Below, one piece after another: positions 52,075-62,645 of a stretch of DNA of 64,000 bases; position 1 is the stretch's first letter, and every line of letters begins with the position of its first letter. A program made the position numbers and the translations under genes. Source of the stretch: Clostridium fessum (GTDB taxonomy: Bacteria > Bacillota > Clostridia > Lachnospirales > Lachnospiraceae); the NCBI RefSeq assembly GCF_003024715.1, contig NZ_PYLO01000001.1, positions 310,001 to 374,000 of the forward strand, given 5' to 3'. The notes under the pieces were generated by a model. That model was not told where the DNA came from. It did not search any database and worked only from the letters and a program-made list of their open reading frames with translations.

Positions 52075-52404
52075 TTACACCTCCCTGAATCGAATTTTAA
52101 TGTATTTATCTCCATAACTCTCCGCGATATCGGTAAGTCCAAGTATCAGCGAATCCATCAGGAGTTTTGATTCCGCACTTACAGTACCGGTAAAATGAAA
52201 AATAAACTGACCTGTCTTTTCATCCACACTGCCCTTAAAACCGTCATCGGTAAATTTTTCCACCGAATTAGCCATATTGACAGTCAGAACGGATACAGCC
52301 GCACAGACAATATCTTTGCCGTACTCATCATATCCAGCATGTCCCTTTACTTCCACTCCCGTGGTACATCCTTTGGAATCGGAGTATACGTCTACTTGAA
52401 TCAT
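52075..52404 (-). CDS. prp: ribosomal-processing cysteine protease Prp
   Basis: Prp removes the N-terminal extension of L27. The catalytic pair H22 and C34 is visible in GHAGYDEYGKDIVCAAVSVL. It has 109 residues and lies between L21 and L27 as usual. Confidence 0.96.
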   Translation of the reverse strand: MIQVDVYSDSKGCTTGVEVKGHAGYDEYGKDIVCAAVSVLTVNMANSVEKFTDDGFKGSVDEKTGQFIFHFTGTVSAESKLLMDSLILGLTDIAESYGDKYIKIRFREV

Positions 52405-52409
52405 TTCAA

Positions 52410-52718
52410 TTAAGCGTTGATCTTTTCGATCTTAACTTCTGTAAAGAGCTGTCTGTGACCATTTTTCTTATGGTAGCCAGTTTTTCTCTTATACTTGTAA
52501 ACGATAACTTTTTTGCCTTTGCCTTCTTTAACAACTGTTGCGGATACAGTAGCACCCTCTACAGTCGGGCATCCGATCTTCATCTCACCGTTGTTAACAG
52601 CCAGAACCTGATCGAAAGTAACAGCTTCACCTGCAGCAGCACCGAGTCTCTCAACTTTGATTACATCGCCCTCGGCAACCTTATACTGCTTACCACCTGT
52701 TGCAATAATCGCGTACAT
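52410..52718 (-). CDS. rplU: ribosomal protein L21
   Basis: L21 is a 50S protein that binds 23S r[37 protein letters not shown] and QLFTEVKI are typical. It has 102 residues and leads the operon after a structured leader. Confidence 0.97.
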   Translation of the reverse strand: MYAIIATGGKQYKVAEGDVIKVERLGAAAGEAVTFDQVLAVNNGEMKIGCPTVEGATVSATVVKEGKGKKVIVYKYKRKTGYHKKNGHRQLFTEVKIEKINA

Positions 52719-52799
52719 CTGATGGCACCTCCTATTATCATTACTCGCCAGCTATGGCGGCTTGCGCACTTTTAGCCTCGCTGTGCGGCACACTTAGAT
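52719..52799 (-). ncRNA. L21 leader RNA
   Basis: The minus-strand transcript between the promoter and rplU reads AAGTGTGCCGCACAGCGAGG, then a GCCGCCATAGCTGGCG hairpin before the ribosome site. This matches the Firmicutes L21 leader in plan and position, an autoregulatory element bound by L21. Confidence 0.7.
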
Positions 52800-52828
52800 A
52801 TTCTAGCATCGGAATATGGATCTGTCAA
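52800..52828 (-). promoter_or_regulatory. rplU operon promoter
   Basis: TTGACA (52823-52828) and TAGAAT (52800-52805) on the minus strand are separated by 17 bases. The region 52829-53030 holds no gene. Confidence 0.9.
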
Positions 52829-53030
52829 TGGTTTTTTCTTGAATTTGGGAGAAAATTTCAAACCAGTGTTACGGATAAAGCTGCTTTTTCCAAGTCCTCA
52901 TAAGTACCACCAAACTGTTCAACCCTTTTGCCTCTGTAAAATAAGCAGAAAAAAAGCTGGAAGTCCTGATCAACTTCATTTTTCAGTATTTACCAGAAAG
53001 AATGGTGAGGATCTCCTTTTACTATTTATT

Positions 53031-54341
53031 TCACTCAGCCAGAGCTGCAAACTGCTTTCCAATCTCCACCAGTATCTCCGCCGTCTTCTGAAGCGAATCC
53101 ACCGGAATAAATTCATATTTTCCATGATAGTTATACCCGCCGGTGCAGAGGTTCGGGCACGGGAGCCCCATGTAGGAGAGGCGGGCGCCGTCGGTGCCGC
53201 CGCGGATCGGAACGACCTCCGGCTCGATGCCGCAGGCTGTCATCGCCTCTTTGGCGGTATCGATCAGGTACATGCACGGCTCAATTTTTTCTTTCATGTT
53301 GTAGTAGCTGTCCGTTACTTCGGCGATCACGGTGCCCTTACCGTATTTGCGGTTCAGGAAATCGGCGGCTTCGGCGAAAAATTTCTTTTTCTGTTCAAAT
53401 TTTTCATGGTCGTGATCGCGGATGATATAATTTAACTGCGCCTCTTCTACATTTCCGCTCATTTCATCCAGGTGATAGAATCCCTCATAACCTTCTGTGT
53501 ACATCGGATTTTCAAAGACCGGCAGCAGGCTCTGAAATTCCATGCCGATGAGAATGGCATTTTTCATCTTGAGCTTCGCATCTCCCGGATGGATGCTGGC
53601 TCCCTGAATCCGGACTTTGCCGGAAGCGGCGTTGAAATTTTCATATTCGATCTCGCCGATCGGACCGCCGTCTACCGTATAAGCAACCGCTGCACCGAAG
53701 TCTTTCACATCGAAACGATCCGCGCCGCGTCCGATCTCCTCGTCCGGCGTAAATCCAATGCAGATCTCGCCGTGCGGGATCTCCGGGTGGCTCAGGAAAT
53801 ATTCTGCCATCGTCATGATCTCCGCCACGCCTGCCTTGTCGTCGGCGCCCAGAAGCGTGGTTCCGTCAGTTACGATCAGATCCTGACCTTTTAAGTCGGC
53901 TAAAAACGGAAATTCTGAAACTTTCATGACAATTTGTTTTTCTGCATTTAATACGATATCTTTGCCGTCATATGCCTGGACGATGCGCGGCTTTACGTTT
54001 GTTCCGGTTAAGGACGGCGCGGTGTCTATGTGGGAAATGAAGCCAAGTGCCGGGATGGTAGCTTTCTGCCCAACGTCGGATGCACCGTGAGCAGACGCAG
54101 TGCTAAAAGAAGCTTCCGCTTCTTGCGGTGCAGAGGTACTGTCAGTATTATCCGGAATGCGTGCAAACAAGTATCCGTACTTGCTCATCCGCACATCGGA
54201 TGCACCCATTTCTTCCAGCTCGCGTTTCAGCTCATTGGCTAACAGAAGCTGTTTTTTTGTGCTCGGGCAGGTGTCATATGCCTCGTCTGACTGCGTATCA
54301 TATGATACATATTTCAAAAAACGTTCTACGGCTGTTGTCAT
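53031..54341 (-). CDS. pepT: peptidase T (tripeptide aminopeptidase)
   Basis: This M20 zinc peptidase removes the N-terminal residue from tripeptides. [38 protein letters not shown] and the C-terminal YNYHGKYEF carry the metal and catalytic residues. It has 436 residues, about 25 more than usual. The excess is a Ser/Ala-rich insert at about residues 65-93, where homologues have a short loop. The start overlaps the recU stop by four bases. Confidence 0.95.
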   Translation of the reverse strand: MTTAVERFLKYVSYDTQSDEAYDTCPSTKKQLLLANELKRELEEMGASDVRMSKYGYLFARIPDNTDSTSAPQEAEASFSTASAHGASDVGQKATIPALGFISHIDTAPSLTGTNVKPRIVQAYDGKDIVLNAEKQIVMKVSEFPFLADLKGQDLIVTDGTTLLGADDKAGVAEIMTMAEYFLSHPEIPHGEICIGFTPDEEIGRGADRFDVKDFGAAVAYTVDGGPIGEIEYENFNAASGKVRIQGASIHPGDAKLKMKNAILIGMEFQSLLPVFENPMYTEGYEGFYHLDEMSGNVEEAQLNYIIRDHDHEKFEQKKKFFAEAADFLNRKYGKGTVIAEVTDSYYNMKEKIEPCMYLIDTAKEAMTACGIEPEVVPIRGGTDGARLSYMGLPCPNLCTGGYNYHGKYEFIPVDSLQKTAEILVEIGKQFAALAE

Positions 54342-54883
54342 GAAAAATCATCCTCTCTTTCTCCTAAATCCCGGCTCAGCGGTTCCAGATAATGGACTAA
54401 TATATCCCGGTGGCTTTTGATGCGCCACGTTTTATCCATTTCCTCATATGTAAAACTCTTTCGTCCGCCCTGCTGCATCCGCTCCCAGTATGCGTCCAGA
54501 TGGAAAAATGGCAGGTAGTAAAGTTCATCCCTCTGTGAAAAATATATAATTAAGAAAGCAATCCCGCCCTGCTCTTCAAATTCCCGCATAAATGCGACCT
54601 GATGCGGATGGACGTTCTGCAGTGGAAATGTATCTGCCGCGCATTCTTTCGCATCAAAGCAGACCGGGACGCCCTGAATCGCGCCGATGTAATCGACGGT
54701 ACTCTTCTGGTCGAAATACGCCAGCGTGATATGGCGGCTGGTTTTATCGATCGAAACGGGTGTGATCGGCGTCGGGATTTTCTGGATCAATGCCAGCTTT
54801 TTCTCACGGTAAAGATCGTTTGTGTGGTTTATCATATCCTCCAGGGTTGAACCACGAAGTCCCCGGCTGTTCCAAGTCCCCAT
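54338..54883 (-). CDS. recU: Holliday junction resolvase RecU
   Basis: RecU cuts Holliday junctions in Gram-positive recombination. [13 protein letters not shown], the [18 protein letters not shown] catalytic segment (Asp and Glu ligands) and HPHQVAFM are typical. It has 181 residues and is coupled to pepT. Confidence 0.95.
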   Translation of the reverse strand: MGTWNSRGLRGSTLEDMINHTNDLYREKKLALIQKIPTPITPVSIDKTSRHITLAYFDQKSTVDYIGAIQGVPVCFDAKECAADTFPLQNVHPHQVAFMREFEEQGGIAFLIIYFSQRDELYYLPFFHLDAYWERMQQGGRKSFTYEEMDKTWRIKSHRDILVHYLEPLSRDLGEREDDFS

Positions 54884-54931
54884 GTTGTTGCTCCTCCACT
54901 TATTTTTTTGATTTTTCGCACAATTTAAAAT

Positions 54932-55930
54932 TTACAGGCGATGATTGGCTGGGCGTTTTGGAGCTGATTTCATCATCTCTTCCATCCGTTTCATCTCCGC
55001 CGGCATAGGCGCGGTAAATTCTTTGCCCGCCAGATATGAAAGCGGCTCGGAGATCGTTTCCGGCATTACCAGCCGCCACGCATGAAGCATCTGCGAACGG
55101 ACGCCGAAGCGTTTCTTCACTTCCTCATTGACCCGGGGATCGCCGTACTTCGGATCCCCGGCGATCGGGTGTCCGATGGAAGCCAGGTGGGCGCGGATCT
55201 GGTGGGAGCGTCCGGTGATCAGATGAACCTCCAGAAAGGTATATCCATTTCCAGATACCAGCGGTCTGTATGCAGTCCGGATCGGCAGACTTCCAGGGGT
55301 CTCCTCTTTTCGGATCGACACCTGATTCGTCTTTTCATTTTTCGTCAGCCATCCCTCGATGCGAGCTTCACCTTTTACGATTCCCCGCACGACGCAGACA
55401 TAATATTTTCCCAGACTCCGATCCTTGATGACTTCGGACATGATCTGCAGTCCCGGCAGGGAACGTCCAGCTGCCACGATGCCGCTTGTGTTGCGGTCGA
55501 GGCGGTTGCAGACGGACGGACGGAAGCACGCCAGGTCCTCTTTCTTTAATTTGCCGGAATCCAGCAGATAGTCAATCAGGTATTCAACCAACGATTCATC
55601 CGTCTCTTTCGCTTTCTGGGACAGCATTCCAGATGGCTTATTGATCAGTAAAATATGTTCGTCCTCGTAGACGATATCGAGCTTTTTCTTTTGAACCTTC
55701 TGAATCTTCACTTCCGAAAATTTCTCGATCGTCTCCTCTGCCAGAAACAGCTTGATCTCATCGCCCTCGGTCAGATGTTCGGAACCGTCGCATTTTTTTC
55801 CATTCAGGGTAATGTTTTTCTTCCGCATCATTTTATAAATGAAGCTTTTTCCCGCCAGATTCAGATATTTTGCCAGCAGCTTGTCCAGGCGCTGCCCCGC
55901 CTCATTTTTAGATACTGTCAGCATCCGCAT
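54932..55930 (-). CDS. RluA-family 23S rRNA pseudouridine synthase (RluC-like)
   Basis: An N-terminal S4 domain (residues 12-65) precedes the synthase domain with CNRLDRNTSGIV (catalytic Asp) and GRSHQIRAHLA. It has 332 residues. It is a paralogue of the enzyme at 1158-2081. The exact target uridines are unknown. Confidence 0.92.
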   Translation of the reverse strand: MRMLTVSKNEAGQRLDKLLAKYLNLAGKSFIYKMMRKKNITLNGKKCDGSEHLTEGDEIKLFLAEETIEKFSEVKIQKVQKKKLDIVYEDEHILLINKPSGMLSQKAKETDESLVEYLIDYLLDSGKLKKEDLACFRPSVCNRLDRNTSGIVAAGRSLPGLQIMSEVIKDRSLGKYYVCVVRGIVKGEARIEGWLTKNEKTNQVSIRKEETPGSLPIRTAYRPLVSGNGYTFLEVHLITGRSHQIRAHLASIGHPIAGDPKYGDPRVNEEVKKRFGVRSQMLHAWRLVMPETISEPLSYLAGKEFTAPMPAEMKRMEEMMKSAPKRPANHRL

Positions 55931-55948
55931 GGCTGCCGCCTCCCTTTT

Positions 55949-56518
55949 TTACATCGATAATCCTTTTATTACGCGCACGCCGTACTCTACAGTTCCATCG
56001 TCCTCATACTCTGACGCCGGTTTCAGGCTGTGAATCCGCTTGTCAAAGGTGCTGCGTGAGGTCACGATTTTCAGGTTCGGATCCAGTTTGTTAGCCTTTA
56101 ACAGTTCATTTAAACCTGCCTCCGCGCGCTTTACATTCAGCTTTGGATTAATGCAGTACACATAGATGCCGGTCGGGTGAACGACGGTCACATCGGACGG
56201 AATCACATCTTCCGGTGTCGTCAGAACCAGATCATAGAGAACTTCAAATTTTTCCTCATACGGCATATATGCCTCATGAAACGCCTGCTCCGGCGTATGG
56301 TATTTGAAAATGGCAATCAGCGGGGAAGCGAGATTCGCCGCCGGAAGTACCGTGACGATCGCCATGACCGTCAGAATTTTTTTGACGGAATCATTGTCTG
56401 TAAAAGACCGCCCAACCAGCTGTGCGATGATAAATAATGCCAGAAGTGCGATGATAAAAAGCTGTTTCCGCTTGAAATGATTGCGGTAGCCATAATCGCC
56501 TTTTTTTATCTTTTTCAC
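55949..56518 (-). CDS. conserved membrane protein, unknown
   Basis: Two adjacent membrane helices (about residues 20-38 and 45-72) are followed by a soluble alpha/beta domain of about 115 residues. The tail has PTGIYVYCINPKL and LKIVTSRSTFDKRIHSL. It has 189 residues and resembles small O-antigen-polymerase-unrelated proteins seen in Lachnospiraceae. No function was assigned. It lies 18 bases upstream of the pseudouridine synthase. Confidence 0.7.
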   Translation of the reverse strand: MKKIKKGDYGYRNHFKRKQLFIIALLALFIIAQLVGRSFTDNDSVKKILTVMAIVTVLPAANLASPLIAIFKYHTPEQAFHEAYMPYEEKFEVLYDLVLTTPEDVIPSDVTVVHPTGIYVYCINPKLNVKRAEAGLNELLKANKLDPNLKIVTSRSTFDKRIHSLKPASEYEDDGTVEYGVRVIKGLSM

Positions 56519-56575
56519 GGTGTAAAAATCCTTTCTATCATGTTTTTATTGAATGATACTAGCTTTTTGTCTGAT

Positions 56576-57340
56576 TTAATGGTTTAACGCCTGCATCGCG
56601 CGCAGAATCCATTCATGCGGAACTACCTTGCAGAGCACAAAAAATGCCTTCATCCATACGCCGTAAACCGACACGCTTTTTCCCGCCATACAGTCGCGGA
56701 TGGCAAGTTTTACAACTTTGTGCGGATCTGCCATCACCAGACGCTTATAAAGCGGAATCTCCCCGGTTGTCTCGGCAATGTCGAAAAACTCGGTTTTGAC
56801 CGGTCCGGGGCAGACCGCCGTCACGCCGATTCTGCGCGGGCGGAGTTCTTCCCGCAGGGCGCGGCTGTAGCTTAAGACAAATGCCTTGGTTGCCGCATAG
56901 ATGGCAAATCCCGGCTGCGGCAGAAAGGAGGCTGCTGACGCGAACTGGAGAATCCGGCTGTTTTCGCTCATATAGGGAAGCACCATATGCGTGACCGCGC
57001 ACAGCGCCTTGCAGTTGAGCTCTACCATTCCCGTTTCATCGTCAAGCGGCAGGTTCCCGACCGTTCCGATTTTACCAAAGCCGGAAGCATTTACCAAAAG
57101 CTTTACATTGGGCTTGCGCGCCGCCAGCTCGTTTTCCAGCGTCTCCCGCTGGGATGCATCCGTCAGATCGATGGCGAAACACCGCGCCGGGATCGGCAGC
57201 GTCCGTTCCAGCTCCTGCATCCGGTCCATCCGGCGGGCAATCAGCCAGACTTCCTGAAGTCCCGAAAAGCGATCCGCCAGCTGTCTGGCTGCCTCGCGCC
57301 CCATGCCGGAAGAGGCACCTGTAATTATCGCAATTTTCAT
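56576..57340 (-). CDS. short-chain dehydrogenase/reductase
   Basis: The Rossmann fold starts with TGASSGMGRE. The catalytic set is complete: NASGFG, Ser in FASAASF, YAATKAF and the PGPVKTEF segment. It has 254 residues and a hydrophobic, non-cleaved C-terminal region. The ATG at 57340 follows GGGAGGAA; the longer frame to 57469 has no site. The substrate is unknown. Confidence 0.9.
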   Translation of the reverse strand: MKIAIITGASSGMGREAARQLADRFSGLQEVWLIARRMDRMQELERTLPIPARCFAIDLTDASQRETLENELAARKPNVKLLVNASGFGKIGTVGNLPLDDETGMVELNCKALCAVTHMVLPYMSENSRILQFASAASFLPQPGFAIYAATKAFVLSYSRALREELRPRRIGVTAVCPGPVKTEFFDIAETTGEIPLYKRLVMADPHKVVKLAIRDCMAGKSVSVYGVWMKAFFVLCKVVPHEWILRAMQALNH

Positions 57341-57361
57341 GAGAAATTCCTCCCGTCTCAA

Positions 57362-57404
57362 GTATGTACGCTCGGAGTCGTTCCTGCATTCCGAGCGTAC
57401 ATAC
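57362..57404. terminator. 15-bp perfect inverted repeat after the YgiQ gene
   Basis: GTATGTACGCTCGGA (57362-57376) pairs fully with 57390-57404. The T-rich side faces the plus strand, so its use as a minus-strand terminator is not certain. Confidence 0.55.
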
Positions 57405-57407
57405 GTT

Positions 57408-59450
57408 TTATTTCTTCTTGTGCACGTTCCGGATGGTTTTTTTCTTTCCGCTTCCGCTGCTCTTTCCACCTACAGCGCCGCCAAATCCCCCCGCATTTCG
57501 TCCATTTCCATTTACGCCGGTCTGTTTGTGCCCGGTCATACCGCCCACAGCCGGTCTTTTGTCGTCTTTTGCACGATTGGCAGCAGCCGGTTTTGCCGCC
57601 TGGCTGCCATGATGCGCCCCTTTATATCCGCCAGCCGCGAAATCGCGTCCTTTGATCTGCCGCGGACGGATCAGGCATTTCTTATCAAAACCGATCAGAT
57701 CCGTTCTGCCTGCCAGACGGAGTGCTTCCAGCACCAGATCATAGTTTTTCGGATTGCGGTACTGGATCAACGCACGCTGCATCGCTTTCTCATGCGGGTT
57801 GGTCGGCACGTACACTTTTTCCATCGTGCGCGGATCATATCCCGTGTAATACATACACGTAGACAGTGTGGATGGCGTTGGATAGAAATCCTGCACCTGC
57901 TCCGGCATGTAGCCGAGGTCGCGCAGATATTCTGCCAGTTCGATCGCCTCCTTGAGCGTGGAACCTGGATGGGAGGACATCAGGTACGGAACGAGGTACT
58001 GCTTCATTCCCAGCGAGTCATTCATCGCTGCATATTCCTTCATGAACTGGCGATAAACCTTATTCTCCGGTTTTCCCATCCGTTTTAATACATTATCCGA
58101 TATATGTTCCGGCGCTACCTTGAGCTGTCCGCTGACATGGTACTGACAAAGCTCCCGCAAGAATGCCCGGTTTTTCTCCGCCAGCAGATAATCGAAACGG
58201 ATACCCGAACGGATGAAAACTTTTTTTACCTTCGGAATCGCCCGCAGCTTCTTTAACAGGGAAATATAGTCGCTGTGATCGGCATTCATGTTTTTGCACG
58301 GCTGCGGGAACAGGCACTGTTTGTGCGGACAGGCACCGTAGGTCATCTGTTTTTCGCATGCCGGGTGACGGAAGTTTGCGGTCGGACCGCCGACATCGTG
58401 GATGTAGCCCTTGAAATCCGGTTCCTGGGTCAAAAGTTCTGCTTCCTGAATAATCGATTCATGGCTGCGGGTCTGCACGATGCGTCCCTGATGGAAGGTC
58501 AGCGCACAGAAGCTGCATCCGCCGAAGCATCCGCGGTTGCTGATCAGGCTGAATTTTACTTCCGTGATCGCTGGAATACCACCCGCTGCATCGTAACACG
58601 GATGCCAGGTTCTCATGTATGGAAGTGCGTAGACATCGTCCATCTCTTCCTGGGTCAGTGGTTTCGCCGCCGGATTCTGGACCACATAAAGGCGGTCGCT
58701 GTACGGCTCAACGAGGCGTTTTCCCGAAAATGGATCGGTGTTGCTGTACTGGGTGTAAAAGCTCTCCGCATACGTCTTTTTATCGGAGGAAACCTCGCGG
58801 TAAGACGGCAGACGGATTTCGTCGTAAACAGAATCCAGGTTTTCCGCCTTATAAACAGTTCCCTCGATGAAGGTGATATCCTTTGCCTCGATGCCGCTGG
58901 CCAGTGCATCCGCGATCTCCACGATCGAGCGCTCGCCCATTCCGTAGGAAATCAGATCTGCCTGGGAATCCAGCAGAATGGACCGTTTCATTTTTCCGGA
59001 CCAGTAATCATAATGTGCCAGACGCCGCAGGCTGGCTTCGATACCGCCGAGAATGATCGGCTTTTTCGACCAGGTGCGGATCAGATTAGAATAGACGATC
59101 GTCGCATAATCCGGACGTTTTCCCATCTCGCCGCCCGGTGTGTAGGAATCCTTTGCGCGGCGCTTTTTCGAAACCGAATAATGGTTTACCATCGAGTCCA
59201 TATTTCCGGCGCTCACAAGCCATCCGAGACGCGGTTCGCCCAGAATCTGAATGGATTCCGGATTCTTCCAGTCCGGCTGGGCGATGATGCCTACTTTATA
59301 GCCGTGCGCTTCGAGTATACGGCTGATGATCGCGTGGCCGAACGACGGATGATCGACATACGCATCCCCGCACACGTAGACAAAATCGCAGCTCTCCCAG
59401 CCGCGCTTGTCCATATCCGCCCTGCAGATCGGTAAAAAATCATGTATCAT
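57408..59450 (-). CDS. YgiQ-family radical SAM protein
   Basis: The radical SAM cluster cysteines are C308, C312 and C315 ([11 protein letters not shown]). The N-terminal domain (residues 10-270) with [20 protein letters not shown] is typical of YgiQ. The C-terminal tail (about 600-680) is basic and Gly/Lys/Asn-rich, suggesting nucleic acid contact. It has 680 residues. The reaction is not known. The start lies one base from the next gene's stop. Confidence 0.92.
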   Translation of the reverse strand: MIHDFLPICRADMDKRGWESCDFVYVCGDAYVDHPSFGHAIISRILEAHGYKVGIIAQPDWKNPESIQILGEPRLGWLVSAGNMDSMVNHYSVSKKRRAKDSYTPGGEMGKRPDYATIVYSNLIRTWSKKPIILGGIEASLRRLAHYDYWSGKMKRSILLDSQADLISYGMGERSIVEIADALASGIEAKDITFIEGTVYKAENLDSVYDEIRLPSYREVSSDKKTYAESFYTQYSNTDPFSGKRLVEPYSDRLYVVQNPAAKPLTQEEMDDVYALPYMRTWHPCYDAAGGIPAITEVKFSLISNRGCFGGCSFCALTFHQGRIVQTRSHESIIQEAELLTQEPDFKGYIHDVGGPTANFRHPACEKQMTYGACPHKQCLFPQPCKNMNADHSDYISLLKKLRAIPKVKKVFIRSGIRFDYLLAEKNRAFLRELCQYHVSGQLKVAPEHISDNVLKRMGKPENKVYRQFMKEYAAMNDSLGMKQYLVPYLMSSHPGSTLKEAIELAEYLRDLGYMPEQVQDFYPTPSTLSTCMYYTGYDPRTMEKVYVPTNPHEKAMQRALIQYRNPKNYDLVLEALRLAGRTDLIGFDKKCLIRPRQIKGRDFAAGGYKGAHHGSQAAKPAAANRAKDDKRPAVGGMTGHKQTGVNGNGRNAGGFGGAVGGKSSGSGKKKTIRNVHKKK

Positions 59451-59451
59451 T

Positions 59452-60921
59452 TTATCTTGCCCCCTGTATCAGTTCCCGGTAGTCCCGGATATAAAAATCA
59501 GCTAATTCTTTCTTTTCTTCGATCATGGAAAGTGAAAATACGTCCTCGACCGCGCCGACGCGCATACCAGCCCGTTTTCCAGCCAGAATCCCCGCCGGGA
59601 CATCCTCAAATACCAAACATTTTTCCGGCTGTACGCCCAGATCCGCCGCCACCTTCAGATAGATATCCGGCGCCGGTTTTCCTGCCGCCACCTCACAGGC
59701 AGTTGCCACCACACCGAAATAGGAACGGATTTCCAGAGAATCCAGCACAGCTGCTACCATATCCTGTGCATTGCTCGTCGCAATTCCCATGCGGATTCCT
59801 TTTTTCTTTAAAAATGAAAGAAATTCCGCAACACCCGATTTCAGCGGTACCTCATGGCGGTATTTATCGATCGACATTTCAATCCAGATGGCCTTTATCT
59901 CATCCAGGGTCATCGGCAGCTGGAAGCGATCTTTAAAATAGATTGCTGTCTCGGAAAAGCTCATGCCCTCGATCACCTTCTCAAGATCTTCCGGACAGTC
60001 ATAGCCGTAACGCTTTAAAAATTCCACATCGATCGCTTTCCACATCCACATGGAATCGACCAGGGTGCCGTCGAGATCGAAGAGGACGGCGTCTACTGTG
60101 TTCCAGTTGATTTCAGGAGGTGTGTTATTTTGGGTGTCTGACAAATTTTCGTCATTCGATACACAATTTTGTGAGGTTAGCGTTCTTTCTATTAACGCTC
60201 TAATTTCATCTTCCGTCAGCGCCCGGTACTCTCCCGTCGCCAGTGCCTCATCCAGGGCAAGCGGTCCCATCGAAAGGCGTTTCAGGTAAATGACTTCGCC
60301 GCCCTCTGCCTCAAACATCCGCTTTACCTGATGAAATTTTCCTTCATGGATGGTCAGGCGCGCCTCGCAGAGGTCTTCTCCTGCGTCGTTCCATTTTTTC
60401 TCGATCACAAGCTCTGCCGGCCGTACCGGTGTGCCATCCTTCAGCGTCAGTCCTGCCTGAAAGCGCGCTTCGATTCCTTCTTTCAGTGTTCCCTTTACGC
60501 GTGCAAAATAGACCTTATCCACGTGTTTTTTCGGTGCCAGAAGCTCATGCGCCAGCGCACCGTCGTTTGTGATGAGAAGCAGTCCTTCCGTATCAATATC
60601 GAGGCGTCCGACCGGGAAGAGGTCTTTTCGCTTTGCTTCATCAATAAGGTCAATGACAGTCTGATAGCGCCCGTCTTCCGTTGCGGAAACGACGCCCTGC
60701 GGTTTATTTAACATATAATATTCCGTGTCTGCCCAGCCAACCGGCTGTCCATCCAGTGTAACCCGGGTTTCGTCCGGGAATATTTTCCGGTCAGACTCGC
60801 GGCAGACGGTTCCATCGACCAGAACCCGCCCTTTGCGGATCATCTCTTTTACCTGACTGCGCGTTCCCTGCTTCATCTCTGCCAGGAAACGGTCTAAACG
60901 TATACTTTTACCCTGTCCCAT
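59452..60921 (-). CDS. fused RsuA-type pseudouridine synthase and HAD phosphatase
   Basis: Residues 1-245 are an RsuA/RluB-type enzyme: an S4 domain, then [11 protein letters not shown] with catalytic D108 and [11 protein letters not shown] polar linker (about 248-276) leads to a HAD hydrolase of the beta-phosphoglucomutase type, with DLDGTLVDS (D282, D284), ATSNAQ and [10 protein letters not shown]. Both halves look complete. The ATG at 60921 follows GGAGGTGG and shares one base with the upstream stop. It has 489 residues. Elsewhere these are normally separate proteins. Confidence 0.9.
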   Translation of the reverse strand: MGQGKSIRLDRFLAEMKQGTRSQVKEMIRKGRVLVDGTVCRESDRKIFPDETRVTLDGQPVGWADTEYYMLNKPQGVVSATEDGRYQTVIDLIDEAKRKDLFPVGRLDIDTEGLLLITNDGALAHELLAPKKHVDKVYFARVKGTLKEGIEARFQAGLTLKDGTPVRPAELVIEKKWNDAGEDLCEARLTIHEGKFHQVKRMFEAEGGEVIYLKRLSMGPLALDEALATGEYRALTEDEIRALIERTLTSQNCVSNDENLSDTQNNTPPEINWNTVDAVLFDLDGTLVDSMWMWKAIDVEFLKRYGYDCPEDLEKVIEGMSFSETAIYFKDRFQLPMTLDEIKAIWIEMSIDKYRHEVPLKSGVAEFLSFLKKKGIRMGIATSNAQDMVAAVLDSLEIRSYFGVVATACEVAAGKPAPDIYLKVAADLGVQPEKCLVFEDVPAGILAGKRAGMRVGAVEDVFSLSMIEEKKELADFYIRDYRELIQGAR

Positions 60922-62447
60922 CACTGCCACCTCCATCCGGGATTGTATTTATTTTTAAGCTGACCGCCCCGTTTCTGCGCCCAGCCAAGCGGAAATCCAT
61001 CCACACAGATTAGTACAAGACCATCTGCTGCCTCTTCCTCTGCGGCTGTCAATGTCTCGCCCTTTAAATAGCGGATCGTGCGCTCATCCGAGGCATTAAA
61101 ATTTAAGTAATTTACAAATTCCTGCATCCGCAGGTTCATTGCCAGCGCCTGGGATGGTTCAAACCGCCCTTTTTTCAGTTCTCCGAGCAGAAGTCCGGTA
61201 CGCAGACAGCGGAGCGGCTTAAAATAACGTGTATTGTCGCCTGCCAGCGCTGCCGGGAGGTAATAGATGCGCTCGCCGTCACGGTAGAATTGCTCCGGAT
61301 TCCAGGTTCTTACCGGAAGCTGGCGCAGAAGCTCAAACAGGGGGGAAAAATCCTCGGCGGTCTGGTTTTGCGCCACGTTTTTTCCCTTTCCAAACATTTT
61401 CCCTTTCGCTTTTCCGGAAGCCATCTGTCTGGACTTACCGTCTTCCGCCACACGGCACAACCGCGCTTCTATTTCCTCTACCAAAAGTGGATCGCTCAAT
61501 GCTTTCTCACCGGCATTTTCCAAATCCTTGACATTTGCGTCTGGTTTCTCCGTCCGCTTCTCCAACAGCGCAACAAAATGTCCTTCGCCCTCCAGACGGT
61601 GCGGAAACAATCTCAGACAGCCCTCAATGCCACGGCTTCCCTCAAAGCCATATTCCGGTTTCTGCGGCACGACCGCCATCTGAGGATATTTCTCCAGAAT
61701 ATACTCGATCGTTCCCTCGTCCTCGCCCCTGTCAAAGGTACAAGTCGAATAAACCAGTTTCCCGCCCGGCGCAAGCATCTGCACGGCACAGTCGAGAATC
61801 TGGCGCTGCAGCGGCGCATAATAATCGGGACCTTTTTCGTTCCAGCTCTTTACCATCGACGGATCGCGGCGGAACATACCTTCGCCGGAGCACGGCGCAT
61901 CGACCAGAATCTTATCAAAAAACTCCGGCAGGATGCCAGCCATTTTTTCCGGTGCCTCGCTCGTTACACAGATATTTCCCGCTCCGAACATTTCCAGATT
62001 TTTAAGAAGCGCTTTTGCGCGCGAATTGCTGATATCATTGGAAAACAGGACACCTGTACCGGCTAATTTCGCCGCCAGTTCCGTACTTTTACCGCCCGGT
62101 GCCGCGCACAAATCCAGAACCCGGTCGCCCGGCTTGATCGGCAGCCATGCCGCCGGTGACATCGCACTCGGTTCCTGCAAATAGTAGAGTCCCGCGTAGT
62201 ACCACGGATGCCTGGATGGGCGTTCGCCCTGATAATAAAAACCGTTCTTCGTCCACGGCACTGGTTTCAAATTCCAGTCCGCCGTCTGTGCCATCTCTAA
62301 AAACTGTTCCGGTGTCAGCCTGCCCGTGTTGACGCGCAGCCCTGAACGCGGCTCTTCCTCATACGAAGCCAGATACTCCGGGTATTCCTCCCCCAGAAAT
62401 TGTTTCATTTTTTCAAGAAATTCTTCCGGCAGTTCTCGGTAATCCAA
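60921..62447 (-). CDS. rsmF: RsmF-like rRNA cytosine-C5 methyltransferase
   Basis: NOL1/NOP2/Sun-family enzymes methylate cytosine in rRNA. LDLCAAPGGKSTELA binds SAM; the two cysteines are in DAPCSGEGMFR and STCTFDRGEDE. A C-terminal region (about 370-508) with a PUA-like domain matches RsmF. A Lys/Gly-rich insert lies near 345-365. It has 508 residues. It is coupled to the fusion gene. Confidence 0.92.
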   Translation of the reverse strand: MDYRELPEEFLEKMKQFLGEEYPEYLASYEEEPRSGLRVNTGRLTPEQFLEMAQTADWNLKPVPWTKNGFYYQGERPSRHPWYYAGLYYLQEPSAMSPAAWLPIKPGDRVLDLCAAPGGKSTELAAKLAGTGVLFSNDISNSRAKALLKNLEMFGAGNICVTSEAPEKMAGILPEFFDKILVDAPCSGEGMFRRDPSMVKSWNEKGPDYYAPLQRQILDCAVQMLAPGGKLVYSTCTFDRGEDEGTIEYILEKYPQMAVVPQKPEYGFEGSRGIEGCLRLFPHRLEGEGHFVALLEKRTEKPDANVKDLENAGEKALSDPLLVEEIEARLCRVAEDGKSRQMASGKAKGKMFGKGKNVAQNQTAEDFSPLFELLRQLPVRTWNPEQFYRDGERIYYLPAALAGDNTRYFKPLRCLRTGLLLGELKKGRFEPSQALAMNLRMQEFVNYLNFNASDERTIRYLKGETLTAAEEEAADGLVLICVDGFPLGWAQKRGGQLKNKYNPGWRWQ

Positions 62448-62645
62448 TCGTTTTCCTCCTGTTTTTGTCTATTGCTCTGTATATCCATTTATAATCGTGA
62501 TTCTAAAGACTTTTTCTTCGCGCTCATTCGTTCTTTCTTTGTTCGGTATGCCGGTTTTCAGGCTTCCAAAAGGAATGAGCCATTTTCTGTCTACATATAT
62601 ATAATCTATCTTTATATTACTTTTTAATGATAGAAAGGCGCTCCC

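Noticed and set aside
58275-59435. 386-codon plus-strand frame opposite the YgiQ gene
   Set aside because: It lies entirely antisense to a gene with complete radical SAM motifs. Long antisense frames are expected where GC-rich codons are used.
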